From contig WTXD01000045.1 of the NCBI GenBank assembly GCA_022496205.1, forward strand, positions 1-64,000: a DNA stretch of 64,000 nt. The letters are read 5' to 3'. Shown piece by piece: positions 13,295-25,354 of this stretch. The stretch's first letter is position 1. Every line of letters starts with the position of its first letter. Made by a program: the position numbers and the translations under genes. The notes under the pieces were generated by a model that did no database searches, was not told the origin of the DNA, and saw only the letters and a program-made list of their open reading frames with translations. The stretch comes from Gloeopeniophorella convolvens (Eukaryota > Basidiomycota > Agaricomycetes > Russulales).

Positions 13295-14141
13295 CTATTC
13301 CCGATCCAGCTTGAAGTTTGCCCTCAGATTTTTGGTCTGGCTCCGTCTATCCTTTTGCAACCGACGTTGGACGCTGGCAGCTCGCTCTAGTCCCCTCACG
13401 CGTTCCTTCTGCTCTTCTGATGGTTCGTTCTGGATGGGCTTTGACGCCGCGTCACAGATCAATGCGTGTAGCTGCGCGGTGATAAGCCAGATGTTGGAGT
13501 CATTGAGAAGGCAGTGTGTTCGGACCTTCGACAAACAGTCCTCAACATTGAGCGCCTGTGAGCGATGAATGCTGGATGTCATGAGGATGGAACGTGATGA
13601 TTTGACGAAATATGACTGGTGGTATCACAGTCAATATAACAGATTCATATGTTGGAACCAACTTGCAAAAGGGGCATTGCAACTGACCGATTCCTGGAGG
13701 ACCCCTTGCGACCATAAGGGTATCCATATGGAGTCGAGGGCACACCGCACGGTGGCCTTGGTATTAAGTTTGTTGACGTTCTGTTGGTCATCAAGGGTTC
13801 AACGCACGATGACGCCACATGCACGATAACGGACAAACCTGGCCCCCCGGACCAGAGCTCCGGGAGAACGCGAGCTCGACGGCAGTTCTGGGTATCGAAC
13901 ATCCTTTGAACTTCCTCAACCAATCCCGGGCGGCGGAGGCGTCTTTGGGTGTTGTAAGGCTAGGAAGTGAGGGTGGTTTCGGCAGAGACGATGATGCTCC
14001 CAGGCTGTGAACGGTTTGGTGGTGCACTCCGTAGATGGGTGACGGGGTGGGACGGCTGAATCCCAATGACAAGAGACGGCCCTGAGAAGAGAAACAACGG
14101 GTGGCGACCATTTGTTTGAATGTCCGACAACCGGGGCTCAT
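13295..14141 (-). CDS. Mitochondrial GGQ-domain peptidyl-tRNA hydrolase (ICT1/Pth4-type)
   Basis: Exons 14141..13839, 13780..13688, 13615..13526 and 13471..13295 join at phase 0 to 220 aa. An N-terminal stretch rich in Ser, Arg and hydrophobics looks like a mitochondrial presequence; a second in-frame ATG at 14111 could be the true start. The catalytic motif FSRSSGPGGQNVNKLNTK of class I release-factor RF-1 domains is present, with GGQ near residues 99-101. The C-terminus is rich in Lys and Arg, as in ICT1, which uses such a tail to bind stalled mitoribosomes. There is no codon-recognition domain, so this is a ribosome-rescue or Pth4-type enzyme, not a full release factor. Exon 1 ends exactly after the Gln of GGQ. 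It faces the TMEM53-like gene across about 650 bp, so the two may share a promoter region. Confidence 0.87.
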
Positions 14142-14795
14142 CGAACTACACTGGCAGCAACGTAAACCCCAAAACTATGGCCGTGCGTATCGGTTCTGCA
14201 CAATAATACCACACGCGCTCTGTGCGGTGAAAAAGATACCACCGTGCAGCAGAAAATTTGCGAGTCCGGAGGGGACTTGTTCGATCAGTTGGCGGCACCA
14301 AGCCGACAATTGTAGCTTGCAGACTCAGTATGGACGTCTTTAGCCAACTCAAGCCTAGCGCCCTGGACCGCTGCGGCGCCGTGGGACTCAGTCATCTCAT
14401 CTAAGCTCCGCGGCCAGCCACAATATTCTGGCTCCCACCAACGTGTCCTAGGCACACACAAAAAGCAAGCTCGCAGGCGAATAAGAACTGTGCTCCGAGA
14501 TTGAGGTCTCGATGGGGCCTGTGGTCGCAGTGGGGAGAACCGTCGCACAATGGGGACCCGGGGGTGCCGAGCCTATGGTATCGACTGGTTACTAATGTCA
14601 GCCTTCCCTCAGCGCTCAGCCCCCGCGCGGCATTTGTCTTTGTCGTTGACCCCTACATATATCTACAACGCTCTTGGGCTACAGATAACTTGCACCCAGG
14701 TACGGTCTGATTAGAACGGTTGTAATACATGTGGCCCTCACAGGGCTTACTGAAAACAGCTTCCCGACGAAATCAAAGAAGCTTTACACGTGAAC
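14142..14795. other. Divergent promoter region
   Basis: Shared upstream space of the GGQ-domain gene (minus) and the TMEM53-like gene (plus). No convincing TATA box was found for either; short frames here have no motif. Confidence 0.45.
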
Positions 14796-15991
14796 ATGAC
14801 CACCGAGGTTGTCTCCGAAACCATCACCCCCTCTCAGCGACCTGAAGCGCTTTCGAGGGATGTCTTCCTTCTGCGCCCGAACCATATTGATACAAACGCA
14901 CTGTCTAACGTTGCAACATCCACTGAGCCATCGTGAGTCCTTGATGGAAAAAGGACGCACATGCTCACGCCGAGGTTGCCGGTCCATTTCCAGTCTCATC
15001 ATCATCTTCGGCTGGTGTACGTGCTTCGTACTTCCCGTGATACCGCATTTCTGAACCACCATTGAACCTTGTTTCTGTGGATAGTGGATGCCCAGCTCCC
15101 GCACCTCATGAAGTACTCCCAAGGTTACACCCATCTTTATCCTCAAGCGACGCAACTCATCATCCGTTCGAACATTGCGTCTGTGTTTAAACCGCAGCGT
15201 TCTCGAGTTAGTTTTCCAGAGCCGCCTTTTCACTTATCGTAGCAAACTCATTTGTTTCTTACATGTTTGATGCGCTCTCGTGCTTCTTGCTCTCGTGATC
15301 TCACCGGCCCCAGTTCGCGAACCTTGCGCCCGCCCTTGAAGCTGTGGAAGCCCTCGGGGTTCTCGACCCTCGGCAATCGCCTCCCCGTGTTCTCTCTCAC
15401 GTCTTCTCAAATGGTAGGCATTGTCCTGTGTCATCCGGTTGCTTCAACCCCCGCTAACCTGGGCGATTCGTCGACACAGGCGGCGGGATGAACCTCGTAA
15501 CTCTGTCCGACCTCCTCGTGTCACGCCAAAGCGTTCCCGCGCGTTCCGCGCTCGTACTTGACTCGTGTCCTGGCCGCCCGTCTATCCGAGGCTCCACCAC
15601 TGCCATTACCATGTTTATACGCTCGCGCTGGTTGCGCTGGCCGGCCATGGTCTTCGCCGCGCTGACTCTCGCCGCTTTACATTGCCTGTCCCTGTTCGGC
15701 GTATGGCAGGACCCTATACTCTACGCGCGGCGTGCGCTGTTCCGCCCGCGTCTGCTCCCGTGGATGTGGACCGGCGATGATATCGCCGCCGCGCCGCGCC
15801 TTTACATCTTCTCGCGCGGCGATGTGACCGTGGCCGCCGATGCCGTGCTGGCTCATGTGGAGCGTGCGAAGGAGGCGGGGCTCAACGTGAGCATCGAGGA
15901 GTTTGAGGGGAGCGCGCACGTTTCGCATATGCGCACGGACCCGGTACGTTATTGGAAGCTCATTAGCGAGCTGTGGGCCAGCGCCAAGTAG
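14796..15991 (+). CDS. TMEM53/DUF829 family alpha/beta-hydrolase-like protein
   Basis: Exons 14796..14932, 14994..15016, 15085..15206, 15314..15413 and 15480..15991 give 297 aa. Family landmarks appear in order: IIIFGW followed by LDAQLPHLMKY, the YPQATQLIIRS strand, HVFSNGGG (the nucleophile-elbow equivalent), LDSCPG, and near the C-terminus PRLYIFS followed by a conserved EEFEGSAHVSHMR with the likely catalytic His. A hydrophobic segment around residues 170-190 could be a membrane or peripheral anchor. Exon 2 is only 23 nt. The boundary at 15207..15313 is the least certain, since this 107-nt intron is longer than the rest. Family members are poorly characterised; animal TMEM53 is at the nuclear envelope. 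The substrate is not known. Confidence 0.82.
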
Positions 15992-18008
15992 GGCCTATAT
16001 CTCGCGACTACGTGCTGACACGAGGGCGAATGGCCTTCATAGAGTCTGTTGTGTTGTAACCGTTGATTTTTGCAGTTCGGTCATACTTAGTGCTTGCAGA
16101 CAGTCGTTCAGAAGGAGGTGTCATTACTGAACGACCGGCGGGCCCTCAGGGCGACGCCTACTTCTAATGCCGGTGCTCTAATCAGAGATCTCGCTAAACA
16201 TTGCATCGTGCCTGCTCGCTCATCGCTGCATGGACCCACGGTACTCGGCAAGGATGGTGACCGGGCGAGGGGTGATTTAACCTGATCTAACTCGCTGACG
16301 AACCCGGCGCAGAGAGAACCGTATGACGCGGCTCCACGGTAGTCCGGTTCCTCGAGTTCGATCGTGCAGTGCATATTGCCTCAGCAACTGCGGTGTGCCC
16401 GCGCGATGTTGCTCATTTGTTGCCCGGCTTGATCTTCGGAGGCGGGCCCTGGTGACGGGGTGGCACGTAGCCGCTGCAACAATTACTTCCGTTTCCCCAT
16501 AGTCAGCTAATTATTGACCGAATGGCGCTCCGCTTCAAATCTGGCGCAAGCTGGCATGCCCTTTCGTATGTCCGTTTCCTCCTAGCCGGTTCTTCTCATC
16601 AATGGCGCGGTTTGTTCGCATCGCAGGTGGCATCGCAGAATTCTTTCCTCTGATACGACTGAGAGCCCATATCAAGTCGCCTCGTTTTCTGCATCTTGCT
16701 GCCAAGAGTTGGACTGTAGGGAATATCTCAACATCTACTGTTCGTACCATTAGGGGAGCTATGCACAGAACAACAAACCGTTGTGTTTATCGTTGCACGC
16801 ACCAAGCCCCATCGAAGCGCGACGGTCGTATGGCACGAGCTTTGACAGGTCTGCAGGTCCGAACAAACTCGGAGTGGCCTTAGTGCCGAGCACGGGTGTG
16901 CCCTCGGGCCCCCAGAGCCTCCGTGAAGAAGCCTAAGGGAGGCCCCCTGAGGCGGCCGAGTTCGGCGGGGCCTCTGCAGGGTCATGCGCTTGTATGAACA
17001 TTCATGTATCAGCGGTACTCAGGTGCTCCCACCGAGGCTCTTTGATTCCGAGCTGATGCTGGCTTCCTCGATTCATTAGGTTGCCGGCGCGGAGTCCGTT
17101 CTGTTCCGCGCAACGAAATCAACGTTGGTGCCCGGGGTAGCTCATCAGCAAGCGCCCGGGAATCATGATCAGATGCCGACCTCGCCTTCCAATCTTCCGC
17201 TACAGGCTCTCTGCGTTGCAGCAGATTGCAGCCTCAGCCTGGGCTGATTGCTGCTCCGAATGTGGGGGATAGGGCAGGCGCCGGCTGATACACCGTTTAC
17301 CAGCCGCCCGCTGCCTCAGCATCACGCACGCAGCTATGATGCGCTCGAGGTCCGAGCCCTCCCAGACTTCCCATACCGCCGGAGCTGCGGACCCTGTTTC
17401 CTCAGCACAATCGCATACGGTACTACACCTCAACATGTCCCACAGGCACCGGTACTGGCGACGTGCTCCGCGGTCCAGGAACTGATCGAAGCGCAGTGTA
17501 ACGCTTCCGTGATGTCAATACAGAGACGAAGCAAGTCTTGATGCCAGCGTCTTGGATTGTCCGGTGAGCGAGTGCCAGTGAGACGCCCAGCTCCGTACAG
17601 GCTCGGGTTGCGGTAAATGCGGTGCAAAAGCAGAGAGAAGCAGCTTCACTTTTTCCGGGTATCTCGGGAATGCACTGGTGACTGAATCCGGCCTCAGGAA
17701 GAAAGATCTCATCACGGCGAGCACCGAACAGTGATGCACGAACATGAAGCACAGACTTCAGGACCGTAGCCAATAGTAGACGCATGAGAGCGCTGGGCTA
17801 CAACGGTTTCCCCAGAGATGAGCTGTGGTTTGCGTGGTGACGGTGGATTGGATCGTTCTACAGTCTGCCGCATTTCCAAGTAAACAGCTGGGCATGCAGG
17901 CAGAATTCAGAAGAAAGCATGAGACTATGCATGCACTTTGGACAACTCAGTATGCACCAGCCTACCCTAGAGTACATCGTTGTAGGCACAAGGCCAAATA
18001 GCAAGAAG
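15992..18008. other. Intergenic, nothing recognised
   Basis: Open frames of up to 120 codons on both strands (for example 17423..17785 minus) lack motifs or consistent splice partners. Confidence 0.5.
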
Positions 18009-18115
18009 TCGGATATGGTGTAACGGCTAACATTGCCGCCTCTCACGAGAAACCCTGGAACGACTATAGGTTCTTTTCAGCGCGGCAGCTCGGGGTTCGA
18101 TTCCCCGTATCCGAA
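18009..18115 (+). tRNA. tRNA-Glu (CTC), intron-containing
   Basis: The 5' and 3' acceptor strands (18009-18015 and 18108-18114) pair perfectly over seven bases, with discriminator A at 18115. A D-arm (GGTGTAACGGCTAACA) and a T-arm with GGTTCGATTCC and a CGGGG/CCCCG stem are present. The anticodon stem is GCCGC/GCGGC with loop CTCTCAC, giving anticodon CTC. A 35-nt intron lies at 18046..18080, one base 3' of the anticodon, the standard position for eukaryotic tRNA introns. A TTTT run at 18120-18123 is the expected RNA polymerase III terminator. No CCA is encoded, as normal for nuclear tRNAs. Confidence 0.9.
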
Positions 18116-19727
18116 TACCTTTTCCCTCCTGAGACTATCAGGGGCGTAAGTATAGGACACCATTTTTTGGTCTGGAGAATGATTTGATGATAGGAGAAAC
18201 ACAAAATGTCACAGCAGTGCGTGTGGCCATGATGTCTGAGCTTGATAATATCCAACACACTCAACGCAATAATAGATTAACCTCGGCATCACATCTGGGT
18301 CCATCATTCGAGAACTATCTACGACAAGATGGTACGGTAAGCAGCCCCGACCCATAGCACGCTGCAATGATAGTCAGCGATGTCCGCCACCAACGACAGG
18401 ATTAGGATTTCATGATTCAGAAAATTTGGCATAAAATCATGGCCGAAGCTCAGGAACAGCTTCTAGTTGATTATATTTGATTGGTTCATCGTAGGATGAA
18501 GGTATGGTATCGGCAATCTGGTTGAGACTCACAGCGATATCGATAAACGACGCTCATCTATGGGATAACGGATAGTCAGCTGTGGACTGTAGCTCGGGGG
18601 CGATGATTGAATGATGAATCAGACTGGGTTGCCCGAAAAATTGAGCTGTGGCGGGCACTTTCGGCAGCGTTTATACGAAGACCGTCGTGTAAAGAACATC
18701 ATACGAGCGGGGTAGAACCGCGATAAAGGAGGTCAAGGCATACTACTCACCTCATATTTGTGCGATGCTTGCAAGAGAACAACGAAGCGATGTTCGCAGA
18801 CCATGGAAGTGTACTAGGGAGATGGTGTGAGCTGCAAGTCTCGACAAACAAGTCACAAGAACGTCAGTATAAAAGAAAACAGCCATGTTTCGTCGTCAAT
18901 CTCGAGTCCACGTATGGGCGAGGTCAGGCGGTAAATCCATAAAGGAGCATCATTCGATAACAATATGGACGAAGGACTCACACATGAGAAACACGGGACA
19001 CAGAGAAGAGGGTAGGGAGAGGGGGCTTGCGAGAGATCCTAGGAGACGAGCAGGGTTAGCACTTGTCCGAGGACATATAGGCAACAAGGTTCAGTAAGTA
19101 ACATATGAAAGCACGGAGCAACAGCTCTCAGATACTCTAGTTTGAAAAGAATAGGTTCGTCCTAACGAAGCTAATGTAATGACAGGTTGTACTCACCCAT
19201 TCAAACTTCTCCTACACCGTCCATCACGAGTCGCTGGTCACCGGTCACCATAAGCGAAGGTGTGATACTAGCTGCTGAAGAACTGTGAGCAAACGATTGA
19301 ATAAGAAACGAAAGAACGTTGAAGGACCGATCAGTGTAACTATGACATATATACGGTCTTTGCATCGCCGCTGAGGTACAACGGCGTGCTCGAGTAAACG
19401 ATAAAATTTCATCTTGTCGAGAAAGGGTGTCGAGAAGCTGAGATGGGCAGACTCACCTGAAGCATAGCAGAAGATGCTGCTTATCGTGGGCGTTCATCGC
19501 GAGAGATACGGTCCGAGGGCTGAAGAACGCAAAACATGGTGTCGAGCAGAAAACGACTTGCAGTTGCCGAGCCCAAATTTATGAAAAGCGTGACCGTGTT
19601 TAGGGCAGGCCGGATGCCAGCAGCGCGTACGACGCGTTTGCTCCGAACGACTCCGCTCCGAAGGTACGGCGGAACGCGGGCGGCGAGACCCTTGCCAGGC
19701 GAGGCCGAGACTAACTCAACCCCGGGA
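18116..19727. other. Intergenic between tRNA and ABHD11-like gene
   Basis: Lower in GC than its surroundings, with no open frame longer than about 95 codons. An ABHD11-like 5' extension from 19536 is possible; otherwise nothing was seen. Confidence 0.5.
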
Positions 19728-20991
19728 ATGCACACTTTCTCTTCTTCATTGCGGAGCTCGCTCATATCTACCTCGAGACCTGCATTGTCTCAATCGAAAA
19801 GTCAGGCATCCACCACTTTGCTCCGAGAGGACGCTGCTCATGACGGTACAGGACTCTTCAGGACCAGCGTCACCCCCGTGGACCTCAGATACGATGCCCT
19901 CCACCCCCCGGATGTTTCGAAGGGTGAAATGCCGCTAGTCATCCTCCACGGCCTCTTGTGTGTGTCGTATACCTTTCAGACTGTTGACCCTTGCTCATAA
20001 TTCCTTAGTGGGATGAAACGAAATTGGTTGTCACTATCTAAGGCCTTCTTGCGTGACCTCCAGCGGCCTGTATATACCTTAGTAAGTATAATCTCATATC
20101 CGCGCTGACCGAGGGGGTCTTATCAGTCGTAGGATCTTCGTAACCACGGGTCATCTCCACATGCGAGTCCTATGAACTACGAAGCAATGGCTGCGGACGT
20201 GATACATTTCTTCCGAGAACGCTCGCTATCGAATGTCTCTCTCCTTGGACACTCTATGTAAGCCGCATATATCTACATACGGAGCGCATATGCTGACTCT
20301 CGCAGGGGTGGCAAAGTCGCAATGGCTGTTGCACTCTCCCCACAGCTTCCTGAAAACGTCGTTGACCACCTCATTGTGGCAGATATCGCACCCTCAGCGG
20401 CGGCGCTGTCATCTGAATTTCAGGGCTACGTAGAAGCCATGAGTAAGATAGAGAAGAGCCAGGTAAGCTCTCGAAAAGAAGCGCAAGAGATTCTTACTCC
20501 ATACGAGCCAGTGCGTCCTCCACGCCACTGCAAGTGCCTATTTCGCTCACCTTCTCTCAGGACCCAATGACGCGTGCCTTCCTCCTGACAAACCTCGATG
20601 CCGCTGCCAAGCCGCTCAAGTTTCAGGTGCCACTCGATATAATCGGTCCTTCGATCCCGGACCTTGGCGGCTTCCCCTATAAACCAGGCGAACGTACTTG
20701 GGGCGGAAGCACACTTTTCATTAAGGGCGCGAAGAGCAAGTACATCAACAAAAACAATATACCATTGGCAGAGGCGTTTTTCCCCAATATGTCTCTCGAG
20801 ACGCTAGATACTGGACATTGGGGTATGTCGTCCGGTTCGTTTTGACTCTCATTCTTACTGAGCTCGTGGCGTCAGTGCATGCTGAGAAGTACGTCTGCCT
20901 TCTTCTTCCGAAGCTGTCACGGAACTAATACTATTCTTATAGGCCAAATGAGTTCAAGAAGCTCGTTGTAGATTTCGTCACTCAGCCATAG
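19728..20991 (+). CDS. ABHD11-like alpha/beta hydrolase, probably mitochondrial
   Basis: Seven exons (19728..19957, 20009..20081, 20133..20257, 20306..20510, 20561..20822, 20876..20888, 20943..20991) give 318 aa. The order of motifs is that of ABHD11/yeast IMO32: HGLFGMKRNW after the first strand, DLRNHGSSPH, the nucleophile elbow GHSMGGK, VADIAP, YEPDPMTRAFLLTNL, FIKGAKSKYI, and the catalytic His in GHWVHAEKP. The Ser-rich N-terminus with basic residues resembles a mitochondrial targeting sequence. I took ATG 19728; the frame is open upstream to 19536 with other Met codons. Exon 6 is only 13 nt and carries the residues around the catalytic His, so mis-splicing it would abolish activity. Proposed role: hydrolase of a lipid or lipoyl-related ester, by family analogy only. 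Confidence 0.88.
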
Positions 20992-21206
20992 ACACACTGT
21001 ATCATACCGCCGCGACACACAATCCTAAACTCTTTCTCCTATCACATTCGAGGACGCAGTTCGCAAAGGACATTATCCTTGCTGATCTCCGTCTTTTTCA
21101 GAGCAAGCATAGTATCGATTGACCGCAGCGGGGTATACATACATAGCAGTCACATAAAACAGCAAGACAGGCAAACGTCGGCTCACCCATCCACAGATCT
21201 CCGGTA

Positions 21207-22655
21207 TTAAACCACTTCTGCACCTTCCTGACATACTCCACGCTCCAGGTCGACGTCCCACCCCGTCTCCTTCGATCCATGCACATCCAACGTCGACTTG
21301 GTCTTCCTCTCTCGTGCACCAGCGCTAACCTCGGGGAGGCCAAGTTTCCGTGGCAATAGCAATGGCCGCATCCCACTCCCGTGAACAGAAGCGCGCGAAC
21401 GACTGGACGAAGACACAGGTTGTGCGATGCGTGCCCGCGCCAGTGCTCGCAGGTACTCCCGATCCGTATTCGCGCCAGCACGCACGAGCTGTGGCTCGGA
21501 CGCGGCATACGCCGGCGCGCCGTAGATGCCCCCCGCGCCCGCCTTGCACCTGCATCTGTCCCCACGCGGGATCACGCACTGGCACGGGCAGCGATACGCC
21601 CACGCGGACAGGTCGTATGCATTGCCGTCGCTCTCCGCACCCGGGGAGTAGTACGCGCCCGAGTGCGCGCCGAACGGGTCACCCGCGTTGCCATGCGCAT
21701 CCTCGGTCTCGGCCGTCGAGTCGATGCTATGCCGCGGCAGGTGGACGGGCGTCGATGCGCGGCGCGCAGAGAGCGGAAGCGAGAGCGCGCGGGGGAACGA
21801 GAGCGAGAGCGGCGAGGATGGGAAGGAGAGCGAAAGCGGCGAGCGTGGCACGAGCGCGACCGAGAGGGTGCGGAGCGACCGCCGGGGGCGGATGGAGGCG
21901 AGGCTTGCGCGCGCGAACATGGGCGTCAGCGGCGTGGCGGGTGTGCTGTCCGGCGCGGAGATCGCGGGGCTCGAGAATGCGTGCTCGGGCTCGAGCCCGG
22001 GCGTCGACGCGCGAGAGAGCGGCGGCGAGCGCGGACCGAGTGACATCTGCACGAGCGCCTCGAGTACGTCCTCATCTGTGTCCTCCTCTCCCTCCTCGTC
22101 CTCATCTTCGTCCTTGTCCTCTCCCTCTTCTTCCTCGCAGGACTTGTCCTTGGAAATCTCGCTCTTCCTCCCGAACGTGGCTGCGGCCGCGACCATCCGC
22201 GTGTACATCGCGTGCTTCTTCGCGCGGCGCCGCTCGTTCACGTGTACTTTAAGTGCGCGTGCGCGAGCGCGCGCCCATGCTCGCGCTCTGGCACCGAAGA
22301 CCGGCGCAGGCATCGGGGTTGGTGGCCGGGCTGCTGCAGATGCGTAGCCGTTGCTTGTCGCAAGACGGCGGCGCGCAGACGCAGACGCAAAGAGCCCACG
22401 CGCGCGGCGCCAGAGGGTGCGTAAATGTGCGAGGAGAACGCGGAGAAACGTGCGCGGTAGCATGGTGCGTGGCAGGTGTGTGCCCCTCCCGAGAAACAAG
22501 AGGGAATCGCGGGGCGCGTGCGTCAACGAGCTTTCGCATACTTACGCCGCGGCGCCCGTCAGCCGCACGATCGGGCCCGCGGAGGCTTGCATGTCTGGCG
22601 TGTATCCCTTCGTGGCGGCGGCTGGCGGGCACTCCACGCGGAACGCGTGCAACAT
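21207..22655 (-). CDS. Unknown low-complexity protein with acidic run and Cys-rich cluster
   Basis: Exon 1 is 22655..22546 (starting MLHAFRVECPPAAATKGY); a 60-nt intron with GTAAGT donor leads to 22485..21207, for 462 aa. The central part has an Arg/Ala-rich segment, then a run of mostly Glu and Asp near residues 180-205, followed by Ser/Pro-rich repeats with PLSLSFP. Near residues 355-370 there is a tight Cys cluster (CPCQCVIPRGDRCRCK). The C-terminus is charged and ends EGAEVV. I do not recognise it. The acceptor at 22486 is only moderately convincing, and an alternative acceptor near 22288 would also restore frame and shorten the protein. Opposite-strand ORFs of up to 300 codons here are GC-driven shadows. 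Confidence 0.5.
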
Positions 22656-23487
22656 TGACCGACAGACGTATCGGGATCTCGGAAGGAAGCATGGAATCCA
22701 TGAGCGAAGCGTGCACGCGGGACGTATCTGGATCTCGTCTGGCCAGGTACGGGTTATATTGTGGACTTATATGCGCTGTCGCTCCAGGCCGCTGCCTCTC
22801 GCGCTGCAGCGTAAGGGACCGCGCGGGCAACCCCCAGCTCGCAATACAGATGGCAGGTGCAATAACTTTCCATTGGCCATCGCTCTTTACTGCGCATTGA
22901 CCTCCGTTCTACAGGACATCAAGAAGTGCAGCTGCGGCGGTGGAAGATCGCGCAGGGTCCTCCGCACGAGGCACTGCCAGGAATGCTTTCAGGAGCCAGA
23001 TGCCCCGTTCTGGGGTCACTCGTGGCAAAGTGCCCGCCCCAAACGCTCCATATATTTTCCTTATACGGACAGCATTGCGAGCACAGCAGCTTCGTGCTGA
23101 TCGTGAGCAATGCCCAGAGGGATGTCCCAAGTAGCGATGTGGCACCCGCTCCTTGAGTGGATGTCCCGTCTACTTGATAAATTGGTGTCCGGGGAATCCG
23201 CCGTCACTTCCTCCCCCTGTCCTGCAACCATTTCTTTGTCCGTGACCTCCCACCTGTTAGCTTTTTTAGGCTTCCTTTTCAGCGCAGCTTTGTAGCACTG
23301 AGCACTATCTCAAGTCTATGGACAGATCCCCGACCTCTGGAGATCCCAGTCAACAGCCACCCAGGCCGTTGACCCATGTCTGCTCACCCCAGTTCCCCGG
23401 GTACTGGGCCGAGAGTGACAACGAACGATCACCGCATGCCACGAGCTGTTCTCGGTCATCGCTCAGCACGTCGTCGTAAGTGGATCA
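22656..23487. other. Intergenic with a possible gene relic
   Basis: Around 22.98-23.16 kb three overlapping frames hold fragments reminiscent of a fungal HMG-box (KVPAPNAPYIFLIRTALR, then VSQVAMWHPL in another frame). Too degraded to call a gene. Confidence 0.3.
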
Positions 23488-25354
23488 ATGGTCTCAACTA
23501 TCGTCGCCACAAACTTACAGCCCGCTTTTGACCCCAGCGTCCCCCCGCGGGTCCGTATACCCTCCAATCATGTGCTCCTCAGTGCTCATGCCTTCTTGCA
23601 GGCATACCACCCATCCGAGAAGCTCCAGTTGGAATTCTGGGACTCCCAGCGTCTCGCTGCACATACTCTAGCAGCCCTGCCACCAGATGTCAGCATGCAG
23701 GTCGTTGATTTTATCCTCACAAAGCGCGTTGGCGGCGCTTTCTTCGCCACATATGCCGACCAAGTAGACGAGTATGCATCCCACCGCCGGTTTGTGTGCC
23801 ACCCGGTGCTAATCCTCTGTGCTTTCGTAGTCTCTTGTCCAACGAGGACCGCGCGTTTGCCCATATAATCGCTGAGGTGCTGCCCTTTCGAATGGCACTG
23901 GGCACACATCTTGCGAGCAGGCATAAACTCCAAGGTATATTCGGGGATATATACGTGCCACCAGCTCGTGAGTAAAACACATATACATAGTAGTTAACGA
24001 GCCCGCTCATGCTTTCGTCCGAATAGGCTCTCCTGCGGATGACGCTGTGTCCTATTATGAGGAGCGCTTGCCCTCAGATTTCGACTGGGAACCTGGAACA
24101 CCGGAGCCTGATGCGGAAACATCGCTCAGCCCTGTCTTAGCTTTGTATATGGACTCAGGTCTCCCATCTGCCGACGCTCAAGATACTCCTCCTCATAGCC
24201 ATCTGTTACTCAATCTCTCTCAGGACAACACGTCCAGCATTGGCGAGAATTCAGTGTCAACCCCATCATATCCTACTTCGCCCAGAGGATCAACCGATTC
24301 GTCTCAGAGGTTTGGAGACACCGAATCGGACTATCAGCCATTACGCACTGCCCCTCAGCCAGCGCGAACTCTCGCCACTGACCCGGAGGATGCGTACTTT
24401 CGCCTTCAGTCAGAAGATCCCGATTCTTACACAGAACCGCCCTCGACCCCTCCGCATCCACCTCCGCGCAGCCGGAGGAGTTCCCTCACCATCCGCGGAC
24501 CGCCGTCCAGGGGCGTCGAGGCCGCACCCTCGCCCGACGTCCGCGGAAGCACGAGCACGAGCCCAGGGGCATCTTTCATTCACATTCTCGGCCCCACTTC
24601 TCAATCCTCTTCTCCGAGCTCGTCCTCCGAACCATCCGCTACACACCGCGCGAGCCTGATCGGACCCACGTCTCGCAACCCAAGCCCGGTCCGCCTCCCA
24701 AGCCCGGTCCCGCGCTCGCCTGTCGGGCTCCTATCACCCCTTACGCTCAACATCCCGGAACCACAAACTACCCTCGGGCACGACATCTTCACCTCGCCCG
24801 CGCTCGCCGACATGGAGTTTCCGTACCCGTACCCCACACCTCCGCCACGTAGCAACGCGCCACACGCTGCACACGCGTCCCTGCGCGCAGGACACCCGCG
24901 AACGCCCTCTGCCGATCGCACGCTTTTCCCGGTCAGGCTGGCCGACGCCATGCCACCGCAGACGCGCGCGCCGCCCGCGCAGGCACAGGCACAGTCGCCG
25001 ATCCAGCTCATGCTGTCCTTCGACGTCGCCGAGGAGCCGGCGCCCTCGGTGCGCAACGCCGCTGTGCAGACCCTGCACGGGGGTGTGCTCTCGCCCACCG
25101 GCGTGCACGATCGAGGCGGGTCCGAGTCTGACGGCGCGAGCACGGTGGCGTCGCCGCCGCAGTTGGTCTGGACGCTCTGCACGGCGCTCGCGTTCTGGGA
25201 CTGGAGCGCCAGCGCGTCTGAGGCCGGTGCGGGCGAGACGGGGGTGGAGGTCCCCGAGCGCGTGCTAGACCGCGCGCTCGGGGAGGTGGACGCGCGTGCG
25301 GTGCTCGGGGTTGCGCCGCGGACCTTGGCAGGGCCGTCGTCGATGTTGACTTGA
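23488..25354 (+). CDS. Unknown Ser/Pro-rich protein with folded N-terminal domain
   Basis: Exons 23488..23771, 23831..23967 and 24027..25354 join in frame to 582 aa. The first ~145 residues look like a folded, mainly helical domain (for example AFLQAYHPSEKLQLEFW and VVDFILTKRVGGAFFATYAD). The rest is disordered, rich in Ser and Pro with many SP and TP pairs that could be phosphorylation sites, and ends in a more hydrophobic segment around WTLCTALAFWDW. I do not recognise the family. The start ATG lies within a stretch that could also be read as a GTAAGT...TTACAG intron, but no upstream exon in a compatible frame could be found, so I kept this ATG. The tail and the sister gene to the left differ in composition, so they are not obvious duplicates. 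Confidence 0.6.

Noticed and set aside
21350..22347. Plus-strand ORFs of 219-300 codons
   Set aside because: Low-complexity Arg/Ser-rich shadows of the minus-strand gene; no motifs and no consistent splice sites.
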